Part shown: in pieces, positions 1 to 7,209 of the stretch
Numbering within the stretch: the first letter of the stretch is position 1
Layout: every line of letters starts with the position of its first letter
Assembly: GCA_002420235.1 (NCBI GenBank)
Contig: DIHQ01000124.1
Span: forward strand, 13,755-27,538
Source of the DNA: Flavobacteriales bacterium UBA5692
GTDB taxonomy: Bacteria > Bacteroidota > Bacteroidia > Flavobacteriales_D > Sanyastnellaceae
DNA length: 13,784 bases
Direction: 5' to 3'
Made by a program: the position numbers and the translations under genes
Notes under the pieces: generated by a model
Seen by the model: only the letters and a program-made list of their open reading frames with translations
Told to the model about the DNA's origin: nothing
Databases searched by the model: none

Positions 1-993
1 GCGGGGATGTCAAATCCAATGACATTGGCTTACCAAGCAGATGACACGCTACGTGTAGCATACGATATGGCTGCTGTTGGTTCATATGAGCTGACATATG
101 ACATTGCCGCCATGAACGAAGATGAAAATCCAGCAAACAATATGGCTACCCAGTCTTTCTCGGTGAGTGCGTTGCACTATGGCCGCGACAACGGAACCAT
201 GACCGGTGTTTTCCCAATTGATGAGGACGGAAATGGAACCGACGACTTCATCGCCCTTAACCCTTACGACATTTTTGAAGACGTAACCGTTTACGCCATT
301 GATGTGGCCATTGAAGCAGGATCAGAAAATGGGACACCCGTTGTAGCTCACTTGTTTGACGGTTCCGATGATAACTACCTCGCCGAGCAGTATGGAGGGT
401 TAATTGCTAGCACAGCAGAGCTCGATTTGGCGGCCCAGTTCTCCAACGATGGTTCAGAAGGGCCGGACGACATCGTCTGGTATACGCTTGTTTTGGAAGA
501 TCCATACACAGCACCTGGCGGTACGGTTCTCGCGGCAGGTTTCGAACACTACGGCGGTTCTGATGTCCAGATTTGGGAATCTCAGTTTGCGTACGACAAC
601 ACCTGCTTTGTATACGGTCCATTTGGAAGTGGGGAGGCATACAATTGGTATTACACCAATGAAACGCCAATGGTTCGTTTGAACCTCGATCCAAACGCGA
701 CAAATACCGTAGCGGTTGAAGAGGTCAATACAGAAGCCTTCCAACTTTACCCATTGGCACCAAATCCAGCCACTGAGACCACGCGATTGCAGTATCGCTT
801 GGACCAAGCCGCAGAGGTGACCCTGGAAGTGTATGACATGACAGGTAAGCTGGTTCAGCAATTGAACCGCGGCACGCAAGGTGCTGGCTACCACAGCATT
901 ACACTAGATGTAAGCGCTTTGGACGCGGGTGTTTATACCACGACTTTGAGTGTTAGCGGTGCACGTGCGACCGAGCGTTTGCTGGTCGACTAA
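1..993 (+). CDS. T9SS type A sorting-domain secreted protein (5'-truncated)
   Basis: This is the C-terminal part of a secreted or surface protein of unknown function. The frame is open to the first base of the window and no signal peptide is visible, so the start lies upstream; the ATG at 7 is probably internal. The last ~85 residues form a Por secretion-system sorting domain: a 'LYPLAPNPA' entry strand, a 'VYDMTGKLVQ' turn, then 'LDAGVYTTTLSV' and a short basic/hydrophobic end 'ATERLLVD'. In this family the domain directs export through the T9SS and surface anchoring. The preceding ~240 residues are acidic and rich in Asp, Asn, Gly, Tyr and Trp, as in beta-sandwich exoproteins. The stretch around 'NEDENPANN' and 'YGRDNG' aligns by eye with residues 375-580 of the next gene product, so the two look like paralogs. 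A strong terminator follows. No enzymatic motif was recognised. Confidence 0.85.
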   Translation, partial: AGMSNPMTLAYQADDTLRVAYDMAAVGSYELTYDIAAMNEDENPANNMATQSFSVSALHYGRDNGTMTGVFPIDEDGNGTDDFIALNPYDIFEDVTVYAIDVAIEAGSENGTPVVAHLFDGSDDNYLAEQYGGLIASTAELDLAAQFSNDGSEGPDDIVWYTLVLEDPYTAPGGTVLAAGFEHYGGSDVQIWESQFAYDNTCFVYGPFGSGEAYNWYYTNETPMVRLNLDPNATNTVAVEEVNTEAFQLYPLAPNPATETTRLQYRLDQAAEVTLEVYDMTGKLVQQLNRGTQGAGYHSITLDVSALDAGVYTTTLSVSGARATERLLVD

Positions 994-1026
994 TCGCAAG
1001 ATGCAAAGGCCTTATCCTGAAGCATT

Positions 1027-1060
1027 AGAGGGGCGCCCCTGTAGGGGTTCCCCTCTTTTT
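1027..1060 (+). terminator. Rho-independent terminator after the first T9SS gene
   Basis: A two-part hairpin is visible. The outer 7-bp stem AGAGGGG/CCCCTCT pairs 1027-1033 with 1050-1056. A 2x2 internal loop follows, then an inner CCCC/GGGG stem (1036-1039 with 1044-1047) closing a UGUA loop. A run of T (1056-1060) and further T-rich sequence come directly after. It sits 34 nt past the stop of the upstream gene and separates the two T9SS genes transcriptionally. Confidence 0.85.
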
Positions 1061-1105
1061 ATTTTGCACGAGGGATTTCAATCCGAATGCTGTAATTTCA
1101 TGGCC

Positions 1106-1113
1106 TAATTTTA
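1106..1113 (+). promoter_or_regulatory. Possible Bacteroidota -7 promoter element
   Basis: TAATTTTA matches the Bacteroidota sigma-A -7 consensus TAnnTTTG except for the final base. It lies 13 nt before the ATG at 1127, downstream of a terminator, where a promoter is needed. No convincing -33 TTTG is found at the expected distance, and a second similar element TAATTTCA lies at 1093-1100, so the exact site is uncertain. Confidence 0.4.
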
Positions 1114-1126
1114 TGATTCACACAAC

Positions 1127-3160
1127 ATGAAGAACTTTACTTTGCTTTTGGTTGCGTTGTTAGGCCTTTCGTTGGCATCACAGGCGCAGCGTATCACGGA
1201 TGTTCACACATTCGCACAGACTCCCCAAGACCTTTCTTCCGCTGAAGCTGAGGCCATGCGAAGTTCCGGCGAGTCAGCGTTGGACGTTGCTCAGCGCGGG
1301 GGTGGAATTATTCTTTTTTACGAAGATTTCGCTAACGGATTCGAAGGCAACAACAGCATCGGAGCTTGGACAACGGAGGATACGGGTGAGGGTATGATTT
1401 GGCAAGCGGTTGATGTTGCAGGGAACGGTTATTACGCAGATGGCTCCGCCTCGGGTGTTCAGCCACCAGCCGGAGAATTCTCTACGAATATTGGCGCCAT
1501 TAATTCAACTACTGCAGATAACGGATGGATGGTGTTTGACTGCGATTATTTCAACACACCTATTGCTGAAGGCTATGAAAATACCGAAGGCTGGATTACC
1601 TCTCCAACAATGGACTTTACAGATGTTGGATCAGTCGTAGTGACTTGGGAACAATACTTTCGTTATTGTTGCTTTCCCTACGCCCCAATTTACTTGCAGG
1701 TGTCAACGGACTCGGCAGCGACATGGACAACATTTGATGGGCACGGGTCATTCATTGAATCAGCCAACTCAGCCTCAGCAAATGTCCTGACAACTTCAGT
1801 GGATATTTCGTGCGTAGCAGCGAATAATGCTGCTGTTCAGGTGCGCTTCTCCTACCTTCAGGCTCCTGAGACCGGCGATGCTTACAGCCATTACTACTGG
1901 GGCATTGATGACGTGACCATCTCGGAGAATCCAATTGCGAATGACTTATCGACGGTTCAACTCACCAACGGTGATGTTTTTAATGTTTTTGAATACCGAG
2001 TGACTCCGCTTGAGCAGGCTATACCCGAAGCAGAAGGCGGACTGTTGGCAGGACTGTTGTACCGCAATAGCGGAAATGCGAACCAGGATGAGACTACGGT
2101 TACGGTCGAAGTATTCGACGAAGCAGGAAACGTGTTGAGTACTACCGTTGAAGAACTCGGAATGGTCAACAGTTTCGCCAATGCGGTGAATTGCCCGGCG
2201 AATTCACAGGATACCATTTATGTCGCAACGGGATGGACACCGACTGAGACGGGTAACTACGTGTTGCAGGCCACCATTGCTTCAGCCAATGATGATGAGA
2301 ACCCTGATGATAATGTAATCAGTAAGGTGATTGTCTACACGGATGACGAATATGGTCACGACGATGAAGGTGATTTGAATGTGGAATTCACTCCTCGCGA
2401 CTCGGATATCGAGGGACTTTTCAATCCCGCTGGTTACGGCAACTATTTCCATATGGCTAACGAGGGCTCTACAGCCTATGGCCTGACTGTTCGGTTTGGG
2501 CCTAATTGTGGTGGTGGCGATTTGGAGTTTGAAACACGCTTGTACACATTTGACGGCACTGTTGGATTGACAGATTCCCCGTTTGAAACAACTTACTGGG
2601 TTTATGATGACGCTTGGACACCTGGAGGTATAGGGACCAGTGAATACGTTTATTTAGCATTTGAAGACCCGATTGAACTGACCAACGAAAATTTCTACTT
2701 CGCAGGCGTGATCAATGAGTTTGAGAGTGAGGCGCAATTGACGGTCTTGGGTAATGCAGATACCGATACCGATAATTCAACGGGTGATTACAATCAGACA
2801 GGTGCGGGTGACTTTGTTTGGTTTACTTCTCAGACTGCGACTCCGGCGATTCGCTTGATTTTGTCAGAGCGAGTGGGGATTGATGAAATTGCCAATTACA
2901 ACGGGATTAATCTGTACCAAAACATTCCCAATCCTGCCAATGGCAATACGATGGTACGCTTCGAGATGCTGCAATCCCGAAATGTTGCGGTGGAGCTGCG
3001 CGATCTACAAGGACGCCTTGTCCAATCCGTCCAGCGTGGTCAGCTTCCGGCCGGAACGCACCAAGTGGAAATGAACGTTACAGATTTGCAGAGTGGTATT
3101 TACACCTACACACTTGTTGCAGATGGTTTGCGATTGACCAAGAAGATGATGGTCAAGTAA
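1127..3160 (+). CDS. T9SS type A sorting-domain secreted protein, 677 aa
   Basis: This is a complete exported protein of unknown function. Residues 1-20 form a signal peptide: Lys2, a Leu/Val/Ala-rich core, and an SQA end with likely cleavage before Gln21. Residues ~62-268 look like a MAM/jelly-roll adhesion-type domain, starting 'FYEDFANGF' and ending 'YYWGIDDVTI'. Residues ~270-405 resemble an Ig-like/CARDB-type beta-sandwich. Residues ~405-580 form an acidic beta-rich region shared with the upstream gene product. Residues ~594-677 are a T9SS type A sorting domain ('LYQNIPNPANG', 'DLQGRLVQ', 'LQSGIYTYTL', then 'KKMMVK'). A Cys-Cys pair sits at 181-182. Two D-S/T-hydrophobic sequons are present (D195-S-A, D362-T-I), the motif used by general O-glycosylation in Bacteroidota. 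The gene is flanked by terminators on both sides, so it is probably monocistronic. A role in adhesion or substrate binding is possible; no catalytic residues were recognised. Confidence 0.9.
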   Translation: MKNFTLLLVALLGLSLASQAQRITDVHTFAQTPQDLSSAEAEAMRSSGESALDVAQRGGGIILFYEDFANGFEGNNSIGAWTTEDTGEGMIWQAVDVAGNGYYADGSASGVQPPAGEFSTNIGAINSTTADNGWMVFDCDYFNTPIAEGYENTEGWITSPTMDFTDVGSVVVTWEQYFRYCCFPYAPIYLQVSTDSAATWTTFDGHGSFIESANSASANVLTTSVDISCVAANNAAVQVRFSYLQAPETGDAYSHYYWGIDDVTISENPIANDLSTVQLTNGDVFNVFEYRVTPLEQAIPEAEGGLLAGLLYRNSGNANQDETTVTVEVFDEAGNVLSTTVEELGMVNSFANAVNCPANSQDTIYVATGWTPTETGNYVLQATIASANDDENPDDNVISKVIVYTDDEYGHDDEGDLNVEFTPRDSDIEGLFNPAGYGNYFHMANEGSTAYGLTVRFGPNCGGGDLEFETRLYTFDGTVGLTDSPFETTYWVYDDAWTPGGIGTSEYVYLAFEDPIELTNENFYFAGVINEFESEAQLTVLGNADTDTDNSTGDYNQTGAGDFVWFTSQTATPAIRLILSERVGIDEIANYNGINLYQNIPNPANGNTMVRFEMLQSRNVAVELRDLQGRLVQSVQRGQLPAGTHQVEMNVTDLQSGIYTYTLVADGLRLTKKMMVK

Positions 3161-3184
3161 TCGAATCAATTTTTCATCCTTCAG

Positions 3185-3218
3185 TAAAGGGCGGTTTTCG
3201 AATCGCCCTTTATTTTTT
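3185..3218 (+). terminator. Rho-independent terminator with UUCG tetraloop
   Basis: A near-perfect 12-bp stem pairs 3185-3196 with 3201-3212 (one G-U pair) around a TTCG loop at 3197-3200. Six T follow (3213-3218). The UUCG tetraloop is an unusually stable cap. It lies 25 nt after the second T9SS gene. The T-run also falls where the -33 region of the next promoter would be. Confidence 0.92.
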
Positions 3219-3242
3219 CATAGGCCTTCGGAATTAACTTCG
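3213..3242 (+). promoter_or_regulatory. Putative promoter of the GH3 operon, probably leaderless
   Basis: TAACTTCG at 3235-3242 resembles the Bacteroidota -7 element TAnnTTTG (one mismatch). A TTTT block at 3213-3216, 18 nt upstream, can serve as the -33 element. Only four bases separate the -7 element from the ATG at 3247, so transcription would begin at or next to the start codon. There is no room for a Shine-Dalgarno sequence. Confidence 0.5.
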
Positions 3243-3246
3243 CGCC

Positions 3247-4749
3247 ATGTCGTTGAAGTCTGTGATTGGCCATTGGCTTGCGGTGCGAACCGTAAAACGT
3301 GAATCGCGCAAAGCGGCGCACGGACCTGCGAATCAGCAAAGGGTTTTTGACCAGTTGGTGGCGCGAGGGGCATCCTCACAATTTGGCCGGGACCATGGCC
3401 TGCGGGCTGGGATGACTCATGCGGAGTTTTGCGCTACTGTCCCGATTCGAGATTACGAGAAACTCAAGCCGTGGGTAGACCGGGCAGTGAACGGGGAATC
3501 TGACATTTTGTGGCCGGGTGACCCTCTGTATTTTTGCAAAACGAGTGGCACGACGAGTGGAGCCAAATTCATTCCCATCACACGGGAGAGCATGTCCAAT
3601 CATATCAATTCCGCCCGGAATGCGCTTCTGCATTACATCGCTAATTCGGGTTCTGCACAACTGCTTGACGGTAAAATGATGTTCATTCAAGGCTCCCCTG
3701 TTTTGCATAGGACACACGGAGGAACGCCCTTGGGCCGTTTGAGTGGGATCGTTGCCCACCATATTCCGAGGTATTTGCAGTCCAATCGCCTGCCTTCTAT
3801 GGCATCCAACAGCGTCGAGCCTTGGGAGGCGAAAATCGAAGCCATTGTCGAGGAAACGAAGGATGAGGACATGCGGTTGATTAGTGGGATTCCGTCATGG
3901 GTTCAAAATTACTTTGAACGGTTGCTCGAAGTCACCGGTGCACGCAATGTCAGGGAGGTGTTCCCTAACCTCGAGTTATTCGTATATGGGGGCGTAGCTT
4001 TTTCTCCTTATCGAGAACGTTTTCGGGATTTGATCGGAAGCGATGTACGAAGCGTTGAGCTGTTTCCGGCATCTGAGGGATTCTTTGCTTACCAAGATGA
4101 ATTGGAGTCAACAGGCTTGCGTTTGAATGTGGATGAAGGGATTTTTTTCGAATTTATCCCAGCATCTGAGTACTTCGAGGAAACGCCTTCCCGATTGACT
4201 TTGGGGCAAGTGGAATTGGGTGTGCAGTACGCCCTCGTCGTGACGAGTAACGCTGGATTATGGGCATATGATGTGGGTGATACGGTTAAATTCACTTCGG
4301 TCAAACCGTATCGGCTTGTGGTAACAGGTCGAATTAAGCATTTCACCAGCGCATTTGGTGAGCATGTTATAGCGGAGGAAGTAGAGGGCGCTTTGTATGA
4401 TGCTTTGGCCCGTTTCGGGGGAGCTGTCGCGGAATTTCATGTCGCACCGCAGGTGAATCCCGATGCGGGATTGCCCTATCACGAGTGGTTCATTGAATTC
4501 ACGGAAGGACCAGAAGATGAGGAGGCCTTTGCCGCTGCAGTAAACGCAGGCGTTGTCGAACGGAATCCATATTACAAAGATTTGATGACGGGAGGGATTC
4601 TGCGCCCTGCGGAGTTGACACAGGTGAAACGTGGGACGTTTAACGTCGCAATGGCTTCATTGGGTAAATTAGGAGGACAAAATAAACCGCCGCGGCTCGC
4701 AAATGGGCGTGATTTCGCCGTGGCACTCGAAAAATCGATGATCGCGTGA
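3247..4749 (+). CDS. GH3-family acyl-acid amido synthetase (ANL superfamily), 500 aa
   Basis: The family adenylates a carboxylic acid with ATP and transfers the acyl group to an amine, usually an amino acid; plant members conjugate auxin or jasmonate. The bacterial substrate is unknown. ATP-binding motifs of the family are visible: the Ser/Thr/Gly loop 'KTSGTTSGAKFIP' (residues 98-110), 'FPASEG' (273-278), 'YDVGD' (341-345) and 'VVTGR' (358-362) leading into the C-terminal subdomain. The conserved tail 'LGKLGGQNKPPRL' is at 472-484. The length of 500 aa fits bacterial members, which are shorter than the plant enzymes. The cytoplasmic protein has no signal peptide. It is the first gene of a four-gene operon and its stop overlaps the next start by 4 nt. 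The ATG at 3247 is chosen because the family's N-terminal helices start here and a promoter-like element ends four bases earlier. The product is often annotated 'GH3 auxin-responsive promoter family', a misleading name in bacteria. Confidence 0.9.
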   Translation: MSLKSVIGHWLAVRTVKRESRKAAHGPANQQRVFDQLVARGASSQFGRDHGLRAGMTHAEFCATVPIRDYEKLKPWVDRAVNGESDILWPGDPLYFCKTSGTTSGAKFIPITRESMSNHINSARNALLHYIANSGSAQLLDGKMMFIQGSPVLHRTHGGTPLGRLSGIVAHHIPRYLQSNRLPSMASNSVEPWEAKIEAIVEETKDEDMRLISGIPSWVQNYFERLLEVTGARNVREVFPNLELFVYGGVAFSPYRERFRDLIGSDVRSVELFPASEGFFAYQDELESTGLRLNVDEGIFFEFIPASEYFEETPSRLTLGQVELGVQYALVVTSNAGLWAYDVGDTVKFTSVKPYRLVVTGRIKHFTSAFGEHVIAEEVEGALYDALARFGGAVAEFHVAPQVNPDAGLPYHEWFIEFTEGPEDEEAFAAAVNAGVVERNPYYKDLMTGGILRPAELTQVKRGTFNVAMASLGKLGGQNKPPRLANGRDFAVALEKSMIA

Positions 4750-5345
4750 AGATATTGGCACTGATTGGCGGCAGTGGAGCGGGTAAGTCGACAATCTTGA
4801 GTGGATTAATGAAGCACTTTGGCGAACGGGCAGCCGTCTTATCGCTGGACAATTACTACCGCCCTAAAGCCGAATTACCCGTTGATGAGAACGGGGAGAC
4901 CAACTTCGATTTGCCGGAGGTCATCAATGATTCCGACTTAGTACGGGATATTGACACTTTAATTGCGGGCCGGGCCATTCATTTGGATACTTATACATAT
5001 AACCGGGATGTCATACAGTCAGAAAAAATCACCATAAAACCCGCCGAATGGTTGGTTGTGGAAGGGTTATTCGCAATGGCTTATCCGGCAATGGAAGAAC
5101 GCATCGACTTAATCGGCTACATTGATGCCCCCGCATCGATTAGGCTGCAAAGGAGAATTGAACGCGACAGCGCGGAGCGCGGTTATACCGAAGACGAGGT
5201 GTGCTACCAGTGGCAAAACCACGTGCGCCCAGCGGAGGTTGCTCACATCATACCTTGGCAAAATAAAGCTGACGTGGTGGTGAATAACACGAAAAACTGG
5301 GAATCAGGTCTTGAAGCGCTAATTGCAAGAATGGAAGAAACATAA
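4746..5345 (+). CDS. udk: Uridine kinase-like P-loop NTPase
   Basis: Uridine kinase phosphorylates uridine and cytidine to UMP and CMP in pyrimidine salvage, in the cytoplasm. Visible motifs are Walker A 'GGSGAGKST' (residues 8-16), 'SLDNYYR' (33-39) with the likely catalytic Asp35, 'NFDLPEVI' (53-60), the hydrophobic strand 'WLVVEGLFA' (102-110), and the lid arginines in 'RRIERDSAERGY' (136-147). The 'AHIIPWQNKADVVVNN' segment near 166-181 matches the C-terminal region of the uridine kinase/phosphoribulokinase family. The length of 199 aa is close to the usual ~205-215. The start is GTG at 4746 within the sequence GTGA, overlapping the GH3 stop by 4 nt, which suggests translational coupling. 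A different small-molecule kinase of the same family is possible, because substrate specificity is not readable from the motifs. Confidence 0.83.
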   Translation: MKILALIGGSGAGKSTILSGLMKHFGERAAVLSLDNYYRPKAELPVDENGETNFDLPEVINDSDLVRDIDTLIAGRAIHLDTYTYNRDVIQSEKITIKPAEWLVVEGLFAMAYPAMEERIDLIGYIDAPASIRLQRRIERDSAERGYTEDEVCYQWQNHVRPAEVAHIIPWQNKADVVVNNTKNWESGLEALIARMEET

Positions 5346-5356
5346 ACGAAACAGAT

Positions 5357-5713
5357 ATGAAGAAGGCATTTACTCTCCCAACGTGCAAGACTTGCTTGCG
5401 CATATTTGACGACCTCCAACCTGAACAAAACGGATGTGTCGTGGTAGATATCAAGGCCGAAGGCATTGATCCTGAAGACCTAGACAAAATGAAGCAGTTA
5501 GCGGGTTCATATGAGGCAATTTTTTCGCGCCGTGCTATGAAATTTAGGTCCATGGGGCTGGCAGACAAAAAATTGACCGAAGCGGATTACCGGAGTTTAA
5601 TTCTCGAAGAATATACTTTTCTCAAGCGCCCGGTTTTTCTATTTGACGATCAAGTTTGCGCTGGCTCAGCTAAGGCTTCGGTAGAGGCGGCGCGCATGGC
5701 ATTGAATGGATAA
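5357..5713 (+). CDS. ArsC/Spx-family thioredoxin-fold protein
   Basis: This is a 118-aa cytoplasmic protein of the ArsC/Spx/YffB family. The N-terminal strand is followed by a redox-type CxxC (Cys10, Cys13, 'LPTCKTCLRI'). The mid-region 'GSYEAIFSRRAMKFR' (50-64) and the signature 'EYTFLKRPVFLFDD' (85-98), with Arg91 and Pro92, are those of ArsC-family proteins common in Bacteroidota. True glutaredoxin-dependent arsenate reductases use one catalytic Cys; the CxxC pair here is more like Spx-type or uncharacterised relatives, so arsenate reduction should not be assumed. No arsenic genes are nearby. It starts 11 nt after the kinase gene and ends 3 nt before the transporter, so it is almost certainly co-transcribed with them. 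Likely roles are thiol redox chemistry or regulation. Confidence 0.82.
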   Translation: MKKAFTLPTCKTCLRIFDDLQPEQNGCVVVDIKAEGIDPEDLDKMKQLAGSYEAIFSRRAMKFRSMGLADKKLTEADYRSLILEEYTFLKRPVFLFDDQVCAGSAKASVEAARMALNG

Positions 5714-5716
5714 GAA

Positions 5717-6637
5717 ATGCATCGGATCCTGGCGCATTTGGCCTTGCTAGTGGTGGCGGTTATTTACGGTTGTAACTACCTCATAGCCAAGGGGCTGATG
5801 CCCGATTTGGTGGGGCCAAGCGGATTCATCGTTTTGCGGGTCATTGGCGGCGGTGGGTTGTTTTGGATGCTCCGAATGGCGACTCGGGCGAGCGAAACGT
5901 GGGAGTCCATTGAACGAGGCGATATTTGGCGGCTCTTTGCCTGCGGGGCGACAGGAGTTGCGGCCAATCAATTGTTATTCTTCAACGGCCTCAGTGCAAC
6001 TAGTCCGATCAATGCTTCAATCATCATGACCATCAATCCGGTTTTGGTTTTGGTCATCTCCTCGATACTGCTCAGCACGACCATTACTTTGCGCAAAATG
6101 TTGGGCATTTTGATTGGGGGCGGGGGTGCCATAGCCTTGCTCGTTGCAGGAGCTCAAAACGAGAGCCTGCATGCCTCTTGGCAGGGGGATTTCATGATCT
6201 TACTCAATGCAACGAGCTACGGGTTTTACTTGGTGTTGGTAAAACCATTGATGGTGAAATACAAGCCTTTAACAGTCATTGCTTGGGTGTTCGCTTTTGG
6301 CGCCCTGTTCGTTTTACCTATTGGATGGCAGCAGGTGATGGAGATTGACTGGCCATCCTTCAAAACCTCGAATTGGTATGGCGTTGCCTACGTCATCGTG
6401 GGGACAACGTTTTTGGCGTATCTGCTCAACATTTACGCTTTGCGTTACGTGCAGCCCACTGTGGTTAGCATTTACATTTACTTGCAACCGTTGCTCGCAA
6501 CTGGTCTGTCATGGGGGTTGAGCCATCGTGGCGGTGCCGATTATACAGCTGATTTGAGCGGATTGACGGTGTTTTGCGCAGCAGCGATTTTTGCGGGTGT
6601 GGCGCTGGTGAGCCTACCGTCGCGTACTAACGTGTAA
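5717..6637 (+). CDS. EamA/DMT-family transporter (10 TM)
   Basis: This 306-aa inner-membrane protein is built of two EamA repeats (about residues 5-140 and 155-300), each with about five hydrophobic helices, the layout of the drug/metabolite transporter superfamily. The first helix 'LALLVVAVIYGCNYLIAKGL' carries the typical family pattern of a small Gly/Asn motif followed by Lys. 'SATSPINASIIMTINPVLV' (about 93-111) matches the conserved TM3-TM4 region. 'ALRYVQPTVVSIYIYLQPLL' is the counterpart in the second repeat. Family members export amino acids or other small metabolites; the substrate is not predictable here. It is the last gene of the GH3 operon, 3 nt after the ArsC-like gene. Export of an acyl-amino-acid product of GH3 is conceivable but unproven. 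No terminator is seen before the next gene, 41 nt later. Confidence 0.88.
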   Translation: MHRILAHLALLVVAVIYGCNYLIAKGLMPDLVGPSGFIVLRVIGGGGLFWMLRMATRASETWESIERGDIWRLFACGATGVAANQLLFFNGLSATSPINASIIMTINPVLVLVISSILLSTTITLRKMLGILIGGGGAIALLVAGAQNESLHASWQGDFMILLNATSYGFYLVLVKPLMVKYKPLTVIAWVFAFGALFVLPIGWQQVMEIDWPSFKTSNWYGVAYVIVGTTFLAYLLNIYALRYVQPTVVSIYIYLQPLLATGLSWGLSHRGGADYTADLSGLTVFCAAAIFAGVALVSLPSRTNV

Positions 6638-6643
6638 AAAGTG

Positions 6644-6674
6644 TGTGGACTCAACCGAAGAATTTGTAATTTCA
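6644..6674 (+). promoter_or_regulatory. Putative promoter of the dioxygenase gene, probably leaderless
   Basis: TAATTTCA at 6667-6674 resembles the Bacteroidota -7 element, and TGTG at 6644-6647, 19 nt upstream, resembles the -33 TTTG. The -7 element ends four bases before the ATG at 6679, the same geometry as at the GH3 gene. Some read-through from the upstream operon is also likely because no terminator lies between. Confidence 0.45.
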
Positions 6675-6678
6675 TACC

Positions 6679-7209
6679 ATGTCTATTGCAAAGCCTTTTA
6701 ACCTAGCGAAATGGATCGATGAAAACCGCGATCTACTCAAACCTCCTGTGGGCAACAAGAATTTATATGTCGAGAGTGGCGATTACATTGTGATGATTGT
6801 GGCTGGCCCTAATGCGAGAAAGGATTATCACTACAACGAAACGGAGGAACTGTTTTTTCAAATTGAAGGCGACATCCTCATCAAGACACAACAGGATGGG
6901 GTGATGGTAGAAATACCGGTGAAAGAAGGGGAAATGTTTTTGTTGCCTGCAAAAGTTCCGCATTCTCCGGTCCGCTCCGAGGGGTCTATTGGCCTGGTCA
7001 TCGAGCGGAAGAGGCAGTCAGATCACAGAGATGGACTACTCTGGTTTTCGGATAAAGAGAATGAGTTGTTGTACGAAGAATACTTCCAGCTCCGAAACAT
7101 CGAAAAAGATTTTCTGCCTGTCTTTAAAAAATTCTACTCCAGCGAAGAATTGAGGACATGCCCGGTTTCTGGTGAAATCATGGAGGTTGATCCAAGATTT
7201 GTGGACTGA
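6679..7209 (+). CDS. nbaC: 3-hydroxyanthranilate 3,4-dioxygenase
   Basis: This cupin-fold, Fe(II)-dependent ring-cleaving enzyme converts 3-hydroxyanthranilate to 2-amino-3-carboxymuconate semialdehyde in the kynurenine pathway (tryptophan degradation or quinolinate/NAD synthesis). Residues match the characterised bacterial enzyme at the same numbers: iron ligands His51, Glu57 and His95, and substrate-binding Arg47, Arg99 and Glu110 ('GPNARKDYHYNETEELFF', 'KVPHSPVRSEGSIGLVIER'). The length of 176 aa is normal. The C-terminal rubredoxin-like second iron site, usually two CxxC pairs, is degraded: the first pair is Ser124/Glu127 ('LWFSDKENELLYEEYF') and the second is Cys161/Ser164 ('TCPVSG'). 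The site should not bind metal as in the bacterial type, resembling animal enzymes that lack it. No kynureninase or kynurenine monooxygenase gene is in the window. The ATG at 6679 matches the family start. Confidence 0.95.
   Translation: MSIAKPFNLAKWIDENRDLLKPPVGNKNLYVESGDYIVMIVAGPNARKDYHYNETEELFFQIEGDILIKTQQDGVMVEIPVKEGEMFLLPAKVPHSPVRSEGSIGLVIERKRQSDHRDGLLWFSDKENELLYEEYFQLRNIEKDFLPVFKKFYSSEELRTCPVSGEIMEVDPRFVD

Noticed and set aside
454..894. Long minus-strand open frame (146 codons)
   Set aside because: Antisense shadow of the first T9SS gene; no recognisable protein motif and no separate promoter.
2761..2800. GATACC repeats (Asp-Thr codons) as a possible tandem repeat or regulatory element
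   Set aside because: Only two to three units within coding sequence, explained by the acidic Asp/Asn-rich composition of T9SS cargo.
3376..3762. Minus-strand open frame of 128 codons within the GH3 gene
   Set aside because: The opposite strand encodes clear GH3 motifs here; the antisense translation has no domain.
5357..5713. Calling this gene arsenate reductase (arsC)
   Set aside because: The CxxC arrangement and absence of other arsenic genes do not support arsenate specificity; kept as ArsC/Spx family.
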